The translations under genes and the position numbers were made by a program. The notes under the pieces are model-generated. The model was given only the letters and a program-made list of their open reading frames with translations, did no database searches and had not been told where the DNA came from. Source: Candidatus Saccharimonadota bacterium (GTDB lineage Bacteria > Eremiobacterota > Xenobia > Xenobiales > Xenobiaceae). From it: a stretch of 33,036 nt of DNA. Position 1 is the first letter of the stretch, and every line of letters begins with the position of its first letter. This document shows, piece after piece, positions 17,108 through 23,960 of the stretch. The DNA is taken from the NCBI GenBank assembly GCA_004554425.1, contig SFMI01000006.1, positions 1 through 33,036 of the forward strand, read 5' to 3'.

Positions 17108-18475
17108 ATGCAAAAGCGAGAAGAACCTAAACTTGCTTCCGTAATTTTAGCGGCAGGCAAAGGTACCAGAATGAAATCGGACTTGGCCAAAGTGCTCCAT
17201 CCAGTTCTGGGCAAGCCTGTTATTTACAGGGTTCTTCAAGCTTTAAAAGGCGTCAACTGTTCTGAGAATATCGTTGTCGTGGGCCATCAAGCTGAACAAG
17301 TTCAGGCTTTTTGTCAAGAACATTTTTCTAATTGTTCTTTTGCCGAGCAAGCCATACAGAAAGGTAGCGGTCATGCTGCTCAAATGGCTTTGCCTAAGCT
17401 GGCCGATTTTGAAGGCTACGTTTTAATCTTAAACGGCGATATGACTTTGCTCGATACCGAGATCTTAGAAAAAGTCGTTAAAACAGCTTTAGAAAATGAT
17501 TATGCTTTAACCTTGCTCACAGCCGATTCAGCCGAGCATCGCGATTTCGGTCGCATTATCCGCAATGCCGACGGATATGTAACGCGTATTACCGAAGCCA
17601 AAGATTGTACTCCCGAAGAGTATGCCGTTACCGAAGTAAATATCGGCGCTTATTGTGCCAAAGCAGAGTTTTTGCGCCGCTTCTTACCTCAACTTACTCC
17701 CAACAATGCCCAGGGAGAGCTTTATTTAACCGACCTTGTCAGCTTAGGCAGTGCCGCCGGTGAAAAGATTGGCGCCGTCGTAGACGACGTAGTTTATGCT
17801 TTAGGCGTAAATACTCGCGCCGACTTAGCTAAAGCTGCCGCTTTGTTAAAGGAGCGCAAATTGCAAGAGCTCATGGTTAGCGGCGTCAGCATTATCGACC
17901 CTCAGTCTACTTGGATCGAAGATCAAGTACAAATCGGTCGCGACAGTGAAATTTGGCCCGGCACAGTTTTACAAGGTGCCACTTCTATCGGCCAAGGATG
18001 CAAAATTGGCCCCAATACACAAATTACCGACAGCGCAATCGGCAATGGCAGCACTGTACTCCACTCAGTTCTCAACCAAGCCACCGTCGGTGACGGCGTA
18101 AATATTGGCCCCTTCGCCTACTTACGCCCCCAAGCCAATATTGCCAACCGCGCTAAAGTAGGCGACTTCGTAGAGATTAAAAATGCCAATATAGGCGAAG
18201 GAACTAAAGTTCCCCATCTTACCTACGTAGGCGACGCCGATGTAGGTAGCGGCACCAATATCGGCTGCGGCACCATTACATGCAATTACGATGGTAAGGC
18301 CAAACATCGCACCGTTATCGGTGACCATGTCTTTATTGGCTCCAATTCAAGTTTAGTTGCTCCTGTAACCGTCGGCAACGGCGCCAAGACTGGCGCAGGT
18401 ACGGTGGTTATTCGCGATGTGCCTGAAAATAGTGTAGTAGTCGGTGTTCCGGCTCACCCTATCAATCAGCGCTAA
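17108..18475 (+). CDS. glmU: Bifunctional GlcNAc-1-P uridyltransferase / GlcN-1-P acetyltransferase
   Basis: The 455-residue length is normal for GlmU. The N-terminal uridyltransferase has LAAGKGTRMKSDLAKVLHP (residues 15-33) and the sugar-nucleotide site LILNGDMTLLD. The C-terminal left-handed beta-helix (about 250-455) shows hexapeptide repeats (IGPNTQI, VGDGVNIGPFAYLRP, VGDFVEIKN) and the catalytic-loop area VPHLTYVGDADVG followed by GTITCNYDG. It makes UDP-GlcNAc for peptidoglycan and other envelope polymers in the cytoplasm. It heads the glmU-prs-ctc-pth order known from Bacillus and relatives. prs follows after 27 bases. Confidence 0.97.
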   Translation: MQKREEPKLASVILAAGKGTRMKSDLAKVLHPVLGKPVIYRVLQALKGVNCSENIVVVGHQAEQVQAFCQEHFSNCSFAEQAIQKGSGHAAQMALPKLADFEGYVLILNGDMTLLDTEILEKVVKTALENDYALTLLTADSAEHRDFGRIIRNADGYVTRITEAKDCTPEEYAVTEVNIGAYCAKAEFLRRFLPQLTPNNAQGELYLTDLVSLGSAAGEKIGAVVDDVVYALGVNTRADLAKAAALLKERKLQELMVSGVSIIDPQSTWIEDQVQIGRDSEIWPGTVLQGATSIGQGCKIGPNTQITDSAIGNGSTVLHSVLNQATVGDGVNIGPFAYLRPQANIANRAKVGDFVEIKNANIGEGTKVPHLTYVGDADVGSGTNIGCGTITCNYDGKAKHRTVIGDHVFIGSNSSLVAPVTVGNGAKTGAGTVVIRDVPENSVVVGVPAHPINQR

Positions 18476-18502
18476 AAATCTAGGGAAAGCGAAGAATTAG
18501 TT

Positions 18503-19534
18503 ATGAGCGAAATTAACGATCCTAACCTCTCCGAACTCACAGCCTCTGAAAATATGGATGCTATTCCTTTAGATTCTGTATTCCAGCCTACTCACCACGT
18601 AAAGCTATTTCACGGCAATTCCAATCCTGGTTTGGCCAAAGCAGTAGCCGATTATTTGCAAATTCCTTTAGGCAAAGCTATGGTAACGACTTTTGCCAAT
18701 AAAGAAATTCGCGAAAAGATCGAAGAAAACGTGCGCGGTGCCAGAGTATTCGTCATTCAGCCCACTTGCGGCAACGTCAATGATACGCTCATGGAGTTGC
18801 TGATTATGATTGATGCTCTCAAGAGAGCTTCTGCTCATCAGATTTGCGCCGTTATCCCCTACTACGGCTACGCCAAACAAGAAAAGAAAACTTCTGGACG
18901 CGAGCCTATTACAGCTAAATTGGTAGCCAATCTTATTACCACAGCCGGCGCTGATCGCATCATCACTTGCGATTTGCATGCCGCTGCTATCCAAGGATTC
19001 TTCGATATCCCTGTCGATAATTTGAGCGCTCTGCCAATTATTGCCGAACATTATTTAAATAAAAATATTCCCAAAGAGAATTTGGTCGTCGTTTCTCCCG
19101 ATGCTGGCGGCGTAGCCAGAGCTACAAAATTGGCCGAGCGTTTAGGAGCCAAGTTGGCGATCATTTTCAAACGCCGTCCCGAGCCCGACAAACTCGATGT
19201 TATCGATATTGTAGGCGACATTAAGGGTAAAACTTGCATTGTGGTAGACGATATGATTTCTACCGGCGGTACCTTAGTTAAAGGTGTAGAAACCTTAATT
19301 GAGCACGGCGCCAAGAAAGTTTACACTGCAGCAACTCACGCTATCTTCGCTGAGAACGCAGTGCAAATTATCAAAGATTCTCCTATTGAAGAATTGATTG
19401 TCACTGATACTATTCCCATTTCCGAAGAAGCTAAGAGTATGGGCAAATTAAAAGTTTTGTCTTTAGCTCCGCTCTTAGGAGAGACAATCCGCAGAACTCA
19501 CTTTAATTTGTCGGTCAGCGAACTTTTCGTCTAG
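18503..19534 (+). CDS. prs: Ribose-phosphate pyrophosphokinase (PRPP synthetase)
   Basis: The 343-residue protein matches class I PRPP synthetases over its whole length. The ATP-binding part has FANKEIREKIEENVRG, RVFVIQPT and ITCDLHAAAIQGFFDIPVDN. The catalytic flexible loop is KRRPEPDKLDVIDIVGDIKG, and the PRPP loop is VVDDMISTGGTL. About 25 residues precede the usual first strand (KLFHGNSN), a slightly long N-terminus. ATG 18503 is the first in frame after glmU. The enzyme supplies PRPP for nucleotides, His and Trp. Confidence 0.97.
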   Translation: MSEINDPNLSELTASENMDAIPLDSVFQPTHHVKLFHGNSNPGLAKAVADYLQIPLGKAMVTTFANKEIREKIEENVRGARVFVIQPTCGNVNDTLMELLIMIDALKRASAHQICAVIPYYGYAKQEKKTSGREPITAKLVANLITTAGADRIITCDLHAAAIQGFFDIPVDNLSALPIIAEHYLNKNIPKENLVVVSPDAGGVARATKLAERLGAKLAIIFKRRPEPDKLDVIDIVGDIKGKTCIVVDDMISTGGTLVKGVETLIEHGAKKVYTAATHAIFAENAVQIIKDSPIEELIVTDTIPISEEAKSMGKLKVLSLAPLLGETIRRTHFNLSVSELFV

Positions 19535-19609
19535 TTCAATTGCCCGATAAGAAACTAAAATCGTAAGAAAAATGTAATAGACCCGCGCTTTGCCGTCCGG
19601 CCTTCTATC

Positions 19610-19638
19610 TTGACATGCCTAATAAAAAAAGATAGAAT
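19610..19638 (+). promoter_or_regulatory. Sigma70-like promoter of rplY
   Basis: A perfect TTGACA (19610-19615), a 17-base spacer and TAGAAT (19633-19638) lie 130 bases before the rplY ATG. This gives rplY-pth their own promoter and a long 5' leader. Confidence 0.85.
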
Positions 19639-19710
19639 AGTTGGGCAATTTATCCTGGCAGCCGTGTATTTTAAATAATGCGGCGCTAAGTAAAGGATAA
19701 GCGAGTATTC

Positions 19711-19746
19711 GATCTTTTCCTCTTCCTGAATTTTGCGGAAAAGATC
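19711..19746 (+). promoter_or_regulatory. Hairpin in the rplY 5' leader
   Basis: GATCTTTTCC (19711-19720) is perfectly complementary to GGAAAAGATC (19737-19746) across a 16-base loop. The hairpin ends about 15 bases before the GAGGAGG ribosome site. There is no T tract, so it is not a simple terminator. A translational or processing control element is possible. Confidence 0.6.
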
Positions 19747-19770
19747 TTCGCGGGTACCGAGGAGGAATAT

Positions 19771-20406
19771 ATGTCCCAGGTTAAGCTGGAAGCGAAAGTT
19801 CGTAAAGAGACCGGTAAGGGTGTTGCCAGACGTTTGCGCCGTGAAGGTCGTATACCTGCCGTGTTGTACGGTCATCACCTCGAAGAGCCGATTATCCTTG
19901 ATGTAAACTCAAAAGACACTGAGAAAATTCTTCAAACCGTAGGTAAGACTGCTATCATCAATTTGACCTTCGGCGAAGAGGGCGTCCAGGATCAGTTAGC
20001 TATGTTGGCCGACTATTCTCGCGATGTATTCGGCACCTGCCTCTTACATGTAGACTTCAAACAAGTTCGCATGGATGAGAAAGTTACCGCTTCCGTTCCC
20101 GTGGTATTGGTAGGCGAAGCTGTCGGCGTAAAAGAAGGCGGCGTTGTTGAGCAGATGCTCCACGAAATTGAAATCGAGAGCTTGCCTCTGTCTATTCCCG
20201 CTCATATCGAAGTTGATATCAGCAGTTTAGGCCTTGGTCACCACCTCACTGTCGCTCAGATCGTTTGCCCCGAAGGCGTAGAGATTAAAGCTGATCCTTC
20301 CGAAACCATCGTAAGCATTGCTATTCCTAGAGCAGTAGCCGAGTCCACCGAGACTGAAGAGACTGCCGCCACTGAAGAGCAGCCTGCTGCTGGTGACGCC
20401 GAATAA
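19771..20406 (+). CDS. rplY: Large-subunit ribosomal protein L25, long Ctc/TL5 form
   Basis: The 211-residue protein begins with the L25 domain (EAKVRKETGKGVARRLRREG, then RIPAVLYG), which binds 5S rRNA. The beta-rich TL5/Ctc C-terminal domain follows (VPVVLVGEAVGVKEGGVVEQ, then LPLSIPAHIEVDISSLGLGH). The tail is acidic (TEETAATEEQPAAGDAE). GAGGAGG precedes the ATG at an ideal distance, indicating strong translation. In the conserved gene order it lies between prs and pth. It works in the 50S central protuberance, with a stress-linked role in some bacteria. Confidence 0.97.
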   Translation: MSQVKLEAKVRKETGKGVARRLRREGRIPAVLYGHHLEEPIILDVNSKDTEKILQTVGKTAIINLTFGEEGVQDQLAMLADYSRDVFGTCLLHVDFKQVRMDEKVTASVPVVLVGEAVGVKEGGVVEQMLHEIEIESLPLSIPAHIEVDISSLGLGHHLTVAQIVCPEGVEIKADPSETIVSIAIPRAVAESTETEETAATEEQPAAGDAE

Positions 20407-20469
20407 GGCTATAGGCTTTGTATAAAGCGCAAGTTTCTAGAAAGCACTTAGCTGCGGGAGATTAAAGAA

Positions 20470-21051
20470 TTGAACGCTGCTAGTGCTTTTTTAATTGTTG
20501 GTTTAGGCAATCCCGGAGCCGAATATAAAAATACGCGCCACAATATGGGTTTTAGAGCTGTAGATCTTTTTGCTCAAGAGCACAAATTAGAATTTACACG
20601 TAAAACCAAACTTTATTTAGGTGCATCTGGCACGATAGGCTCTACCGATGTTTTCATCATTAAGCCTCGTACTTATATGAATCTCTCCGGAAATGCCGTT
20701 CTCTCTATGTGCACCAGTTACGGCTTTAAACCGCACCAAATTATCGTCGTTTCTGATGACTTTTGTCTGCCCTTGGGTCGTTTGCGCATTCGCAAAAGCG
20801 GAGGCAGTGGCGGCCACAATGGCTTAAATAATATTATCGCTTGCTTGGGAGCCAACGACTTTATCAGAGTGCGTTTGGGCATAGGTTCTTCTCCTGCTGG
20901 TGAAGATCCCATCAATTTTGTCTTAGGCACTTTTAAGCCCGACGAATACGAACCTATCAACAAGCTTTTGCAACAAGCTTCCGAGGCCATCTCCTACATA
21001 ATAGAATGCGGTCCCGAAGCTGCCATGAATAAATTTAACGGCCAAGCCTAA
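20470..21051 (+). CDS. pth: Peptidyl-tRNA hydrolase
   Basis: The 193-residue protein has the standard Pth motifs: VGLGNPGAEYKNTRHNMGF with the catalytic His at residue 24, KPRTYMNLSG, VVSDDFCLPLGRLRIRKSGG and SGGHNGLNNI. It releases peptides from prematurely dropped peptidyl-tRNA in the cytoplasm. TTG at 20470 is the likely start, with GGGAG upstream. The next Met is too far downstream and would remove the first strand. It is probably co-transcribed with rplY and ends at a terminator. Confidence 0.96.
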   Translation: MNAASAFLIVGLGNPGAEYKNTRHNMGFRAVDLFAQEHKLEFTRKTKLYLGASGTIGSTDVFIIKPRTYMNLSGNAVLSMCTSYGFKPHQIIVVSDDFCLPLGRLRIRKSGGSGGHNGLNNIIACLGANDFIRVRLGIGSSPAGEDPINFVLGTFKPDEYEPINKLLQQASEAISYIIECGPEAAMNKFNGQA

Positions 21052-21085
21052 AAGCCCCCCCTTTAGGCTAGTCGCCCGTTTTATA

Positions 21086-21130
21086 TAAAAAGTGCCTGTA
21101 CAGAGTCCAATCTGCACAGGCACTTTTTAT
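21086..21130 (+). terminator. Terminator after pth
   Basis: AAAAAGTGCCTGT pairs with ACAGGCACTTTTT around an 18-base interior with more pairing (CAGA/TCTG). The flanking A and T runs would let it work on both strands, also serving the convergent reductase gene. Confidence 0.9.
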
Positions 21131-21133
21131 ATT

Positions 21134-21167
21134 AGCGCCGCCGCTTTTACTTAAGGGCGGCGGCGCT
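21134..21167. other. GC-rich hairpin between convergent genes
   Basis: AGCGCCGCC (21134-21142) pairs perfectly with GGCGGCGCT (21159-21167). No T tract follows on either strand, so it may only assist the adjacent terminator. Confidence 0.5.
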
Positions 21168-21188
21168 CTATACCGGCCCCAACAACAT

Positions 21189-21803
21189 TTAACGAATAAA
21201 GTTGGTGCGCTTAGTAGGCTCAATTTCTGGCAAAGGCTCTTTGGCGGCGGCTATGCTCTTAAGCATCCAGGCCATATTGTAGCCTAAGGTGCGCATAGTT
21301 TGTAAGCCTTCCTCGTCCTGGGCCACATCGTCAGCCTGAGAACCATGCACGCCGTTCCAATATTGTGACGACACAATAGGCATACGATTTATAGTAAAGT
21401 ATTTATTTAAACGGTCAAAGGTAGCCGTCACACCACCACGGCGAGCGCTGGCAATAGCCGCTGCAGGCTTAAAGGCTAAAGAGCCTTTGCTAGCTATAAA
21501 AGCACGATCCAAAAGCGCACATAAGGCACCGTTGGGGCCGGCATAGTAAACGGGCGACCCGATCACAATGCCGTCAGCTTCGCGCATAAGTTGCAACATT
21601 TCGTTAGCTGGATCATCATTAAAAGCACAACGTCCCAACTTAGCGCAAGCGCCACAAGCTACACAGCCATGCACCATACCTTTACCGATATGGAATATTT
21701 GGGTTTCGATACCGTTCTTTTCCAAAGCTCCGGCCACTTCTTTTAAAGCTGTATAAGTACAGCCTTTTTCATGGGGACTACCGTTAATAAGCAAAACTTT
21801 CAT
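21189..21803 (-). CDS. Flavodoxin-fold NAD(P)H:FMN reductase / iron-sulfur flavoprotein-like
   Basis: The 204-residue protein starts MKVLLINGSPHEKGCTYTAL, the FMN phosphate loop of the NADPH-dependent FMN reductase family. GSPVYYAGPNGALCALLDRA is the second flavin loop. A cysteine cluster CVACGACAKLGRC (Cys47, 50, 53, 59; CX2CX2CX5C) fits the compact motif of iron-sulfur flavoproteins, though similar cysteines also occur in family members without a cluster. AGGAGG precedes the ATG. It is a stand-alone gene. The electron acceptor is unknown. Confidence 0.88.
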   Translation of the reverse strand: MKVLLINGSPHEKGCTYTALKEVAGALEKNGIETQIFHIGKGMVHGCVACGACAKLGRCAFNDDPANEMLQLMREADGIVIGSPVYYAGPNGALCALLDRAFIASKGSLAFKPAAAIASARRGGVTATFDRLNKYFTINRMPIVSSQYWNGVHGSQADDVAQDEEGLQTMRTLGYNMAWMLKSIAAAKEPLPEIEPTKRTNFIR

Positions 21804-21941
21804 TTTTACCTCCTATTGCTTTTAGCAATTTCAATGCAAAAAAAAAGACAAAAAAGTGCTCTCGCCACCCCTCCCCCCGACCACTTTGGCCACACCGGGA
21901 AATTTCAATTGGCGAAAAACGCTTAAAAGTCTTCTTTTCAA

Positions 21942-21985
21942 TATAAAAAAAAATTGAACCCCAACCTGAGCTGAGATTCAATTTT
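21942..21985 (-). terminator. Terminator after tRNA-Leu
   Basis: On the minus strand AAAATTGAA (21977-21985) pairs with TTCAATTTT (21950-21958), followed by a run of T (plus-strand A run near 21945-21953). Confidence 0.85.
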
Positions 21986-21996
21986 CACCATTTGTA

Positions 21997-22081
21997 TGGT
22001 GCGGAGAGAGGGACTCGAACCCTCACGGATTGCTCCATACGCCCCTCAAACGTATGCGTCTACCGATTCCGCCACCTCCGC
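21997..22081 (-). tRNA. tRNA-Leu (anticodon GAG)
   Basis: This class II tRNA has acceptor GCGGAGG pairing with TCTCCGC and encoded CCA. The anticodon arm TACGT/GCGTA holds the loop TTGAGGG, giving anticodon GAG. A long variable arm follows. The T arm is GAGGGTTCGAGTCCCTC. A73 and the long variable arm agree with leucine. Confidence 0.93.
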
Positions 22082-22093
22082 GGGAACGGGGTT

Positions 22094-22121
22094 ATTATAG
22101 CAAAGCAAAATTTTAAGTCAA
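22094..22121 (-). promoter_or_regulatory. Sigma70-like promoter of tRNA-Leu
   Basis: On the minus strand, TTGACT (22116-22121) and a perfect TATAAT (22094-22099) are 16 bases apart. The -10 lies 12 bases before the tRNA 5' end. Confidence 0.8.
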
Positions 22122-22184
22122 GCGTTTATATAAAAAAGTGAGAAAAAAGATATGCGATTTCTTTGCGCTATGCATGTTAGTGCT

Positions 22185-22293
22185 AAATTTATAGCCATGT
22201 TGATTAGTTCGTTATATCCCTCCTCGAAAACATCGCTAACGCGATAAAGTTTTCTCCGGTGGGTATAACGAACATTTTGGTGGCTATAAATTT
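22185..22293. repeat. 109-nt nested palindrome (long hairpin)
   Basis: Four successive pairs of arms are nested around one centre. AAATTTATAGCCA (22185-22197) pairs with 22281-22293, 13 of 13. GTTCGTTATA (22207-22216) pairs with 22264-22273, 10 of 10. GAAAAC (22226-22231) pairs with 22249-22254, 6 of 6. ATCGC (22232-22236) pairs with GCGAT (22241-22245) around a TAAC loop. Short unpaired gaps separate the tiers. The whole can fold into one long rod. No T tract follows. Confidence 0.85.
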
Positions 22294-22465
22294 CACTTAA
22301 TGTGCGCAGTTTTTCCACCAACAGGCGGAAGCAGTGGCGATGGAAGGCGAAGAACATTGGCCATTAGGCCAGTTCGAGCCTGGAAGAGCCGCTGCTGGAG
22401 CTAGCCAACATGAACACGAGCCCGCAGCCAAAACTTATAGCGAAAAATAAAGCTAACCTAAAATA

Positions 22466-22547
22466 GCTAATGGGCGGGCCGTACACTAATTAGCATCTCT
22501 ACAATGAAAAACTACGCAGCCAACGAGCAGGCCGCGCACTAAATAGC
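22466..22547. repeat. Imperfect 29-bp direct repeat
   Basis: Bases 22466-22494 and 22519-22547 match at about 22 of 29 positions. Both contain GGCCG followed by CACTAA and TAGC. The copies start 53 bases apart. Confidence 0.5.
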
Positions 22548-22617
22548 GGGCATAAAAAAGCGACGTATCCACTAAAGGAGGGAACGGCGCTTTTCTTGCA
22601 AAATAGGCTGATTAGCT

Positions 22618-23520
22618 ATGTACACTTCAGAATCTTCTCCTGCTTTAAAAGAATCTTACGATTGGTGCCGACAGCTTACGCAAAAGCGAGCCCGCAATTT
22701 TTATTTTGCCATTCGCCTTTTACCTAAAGCCAGACGAGACGCCATGTGTGCCGTTTATGCTTTTTTCCGCCAATGTGACGACATTTCCGACGCGAAAAAT
22801 GTCTGCAGCCGCCGTGAGCGCTTAGAGCAATGGAAGCAAATTATTCAGGGACAAGAGCCTACTTCTTTTATGCCGGGTTTGTTGGCTTTGCGCCATGCAG
22901 TAAAAAAATACCGTATAAATCCTCAGCCTTTTCTGGATTTAATCGACGGCATGTTTACCGACTTGGAAGAGATTCACTTTCAAACTTTTGATGAGCTCTA
23001 CACTTATTGCTATAGAGTGGCTTCCACTGTAGGTTTGGTGTGCATAAGCATTTTCGGAGCTCCCGATAAAACTGAAGTATATAAAATGGCCGAATACCAC
23101 GGCATTGCCTTCCAGCTGACTAATATCTTGCGCGATATAAACCATGACGCCCTTGAAGGCAGAGTTTATATACCAGATGAAATATTAGAAAAATTTGCCA
23201 TTACCAGACAGTCCATTTTAAATAGAACTTACAATGAACAAAAGATGGCCTCTTTAATCGATTATATGGCCAAGCTGGCTCAAAGTTACTACGACCGCTC
23301 CGAATTTTTACCTTATTTTATTCCTCTCCCCAGCCGAGTTTGCCTCAGAGCCATGACTAATATTTACCACGGTATTCTGAAAAAGATCGAAAGTATGGGA
23401 GTAGAGACTTTGCGCCAAAAGGCTCGCCTCAGCTTATTACAAAAGCTTATAGCTATAGCGATGGCCTACTTAACTACTTGGGCTGATTTTTGGCGCGAGA
23501 ACTTCTTATCAGCCAATTAA
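22618..23520 (+). CDS. Squalene/phytoene synthase family protein
   Basis: The 300-residue protein has both aspartate-rich motifs of the trans-isoprenyl head-to-head synthases: FRQCDDISDAKN (about residue 51-62) and LTNILRDINHDALEGRVYIP. YCYRVASTVGLVCISIFG and GIAFQLTNIL are further hallmarks. The overall pattern resembles HpnD-type presqualene diphosphate synthases at least as much as phytoene synthases. It joins two isoprenyl diphosphates (C15 or C20). No desaturase, HpnC, HpnE or squalene cyclase gene is nearby, so the product is open. No strong Shine-Dalgarno is visible at the ATG. A small membrane-protein gene follows after 5 bases. Confidence 0.9.
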   Translation: MYTSESSPALKESYDWCRQLTQKRARNFYFAIRLLPKARRDAMCAVYAFFRQCDDISDAKNVCSRRERLEQWKQIIQGQEPTSFMPGLLALRHAVKKYRINPQPFLDLIDGMFTDLEEIHFQTFDELYTYCYRVASTVGLVCISIFGAPDKTEVYKMAEYHGIAFQLTNILRDINHDALEGRVYIPDEILEKFAITRQSILNRTYNEQKMASLIDYMAKLAQSYYDRSEFLPYFIPLPSRVCLRAMTNIYHGILKKIESMGVETLRQKARLSLLQKLIAIAMAYLTTWADFWRENFLSAN

Positions 23521-23525
23521 AAATT

Positions 23526-23960
23526 ATGCGAAAAATAAAAACTATTTTGGCTTTGCTCTTTGCCATGACGGCCACAACCTTGGGCGATATTTTTATGGCC
23601 CGCTTGCTTCGCCCTTATGAAGGCGTACAAATTGTCGGACTGAGTCAAGTTTACGATATAGCCATAAGCCTACTTTGCAGCCACACTTTTTGGATTGCTG
23701 TGGCTTGCTTTTTGACTTTCTTCATCACTTGGTTAAGTGTACTTTCTTACGAAGATCTTTCTTTTGCCCTACCTCTAACAGCCATTACTTATATATTGAA
23801 TGCCTTCTTGGCTGGACCTATGTTAGGCGAACACATAAGTGCTGCTCGCTGGGTCGGCACTTTTATTATAGGTATAGGTGTAGTAATTGTTTCGCTTAGT
23901 GAGGGCAAAAAGGCCGAGCCCCCTACCTTGGCCGAAAAGACTGAAGCTAAAATAGCTTAG
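23526..23960 (+). CDS. Small four-helix DMT/EamA-like membrane protein
   Basis: From ATG 23526 the protein has 144 residues with four membrane segments. Its last half (LPLTAITYILNAFLAGPMLG, then ISAARWVGTFIIGIGVVIVS) is the usual C-terminal half of SMR/EamA-type drug-metabolite transporters. TTG 23490 would add 12 residues inside the previous gene; I prefer the ATG just before a membrane helix. It follows the synthase by 5 bases and is probably co-translated. A lipid- or metabolite-related transport role is an inference from this pairing. Its stop codon overlaps that of the convergent glycosyltransferase gene at 23957-23960. Confidence 0.8.
   Translation: MRKIKTILALLFAMTATTLGDIFMARLLRPYEGVQIVGLSQVYDIAISLLCSHTFWIAVACFLTFFITWLSVLSYEDLSFALPLTAITYILNAFLAGPMLGEHISAARWVGTFIIGIGVVIVSLSEGKKAEPPTLAEKTEAKIA

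Larger units (their letters stand above)
22122..22617. other. Gene-poor stretch between tRNA-Leu and the phytoene-synthase-like gene
   Basis: No convincing gene is seen. A 79-codon minus-strand frame (22118-22357) runs through the nested palindrome. A plus-strand frame of about 48 codons ends at the TAA near 22450 (tail AAAGASQHEHEPAAKTYSEK). Neither has a family or a ribosome site I trust. Both could be remnants of decayed genes. The palindrome and the direct repeat are listed separately. AAAAGCG (22556-22562) and CGCTTTT (22588-22594) could form a weak hairpin just before the next gene. Confidence 0.5.

Noticed and set aside
19538..19651. AATTGCCC (19538-19545) and GGGCAATT (19644-19651) are inverted copies around the rplY promoter.
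   Set aside because: Only eight bases, about 100 bases apart. Likely chance.
22118..22357. 79-codon minus-strand open frame considered as a transposase remnant.
   Set aside because: It is largely generated by the nested palindrome, has no recognised motif and no ribosome site.
22581..22592. The 12-mer GGAACGGCGCTT also occurs at 26866-26877.
   Set aside because: A 12-base match between two places is expected by chance several times in a window of this size, and the contexts differ.
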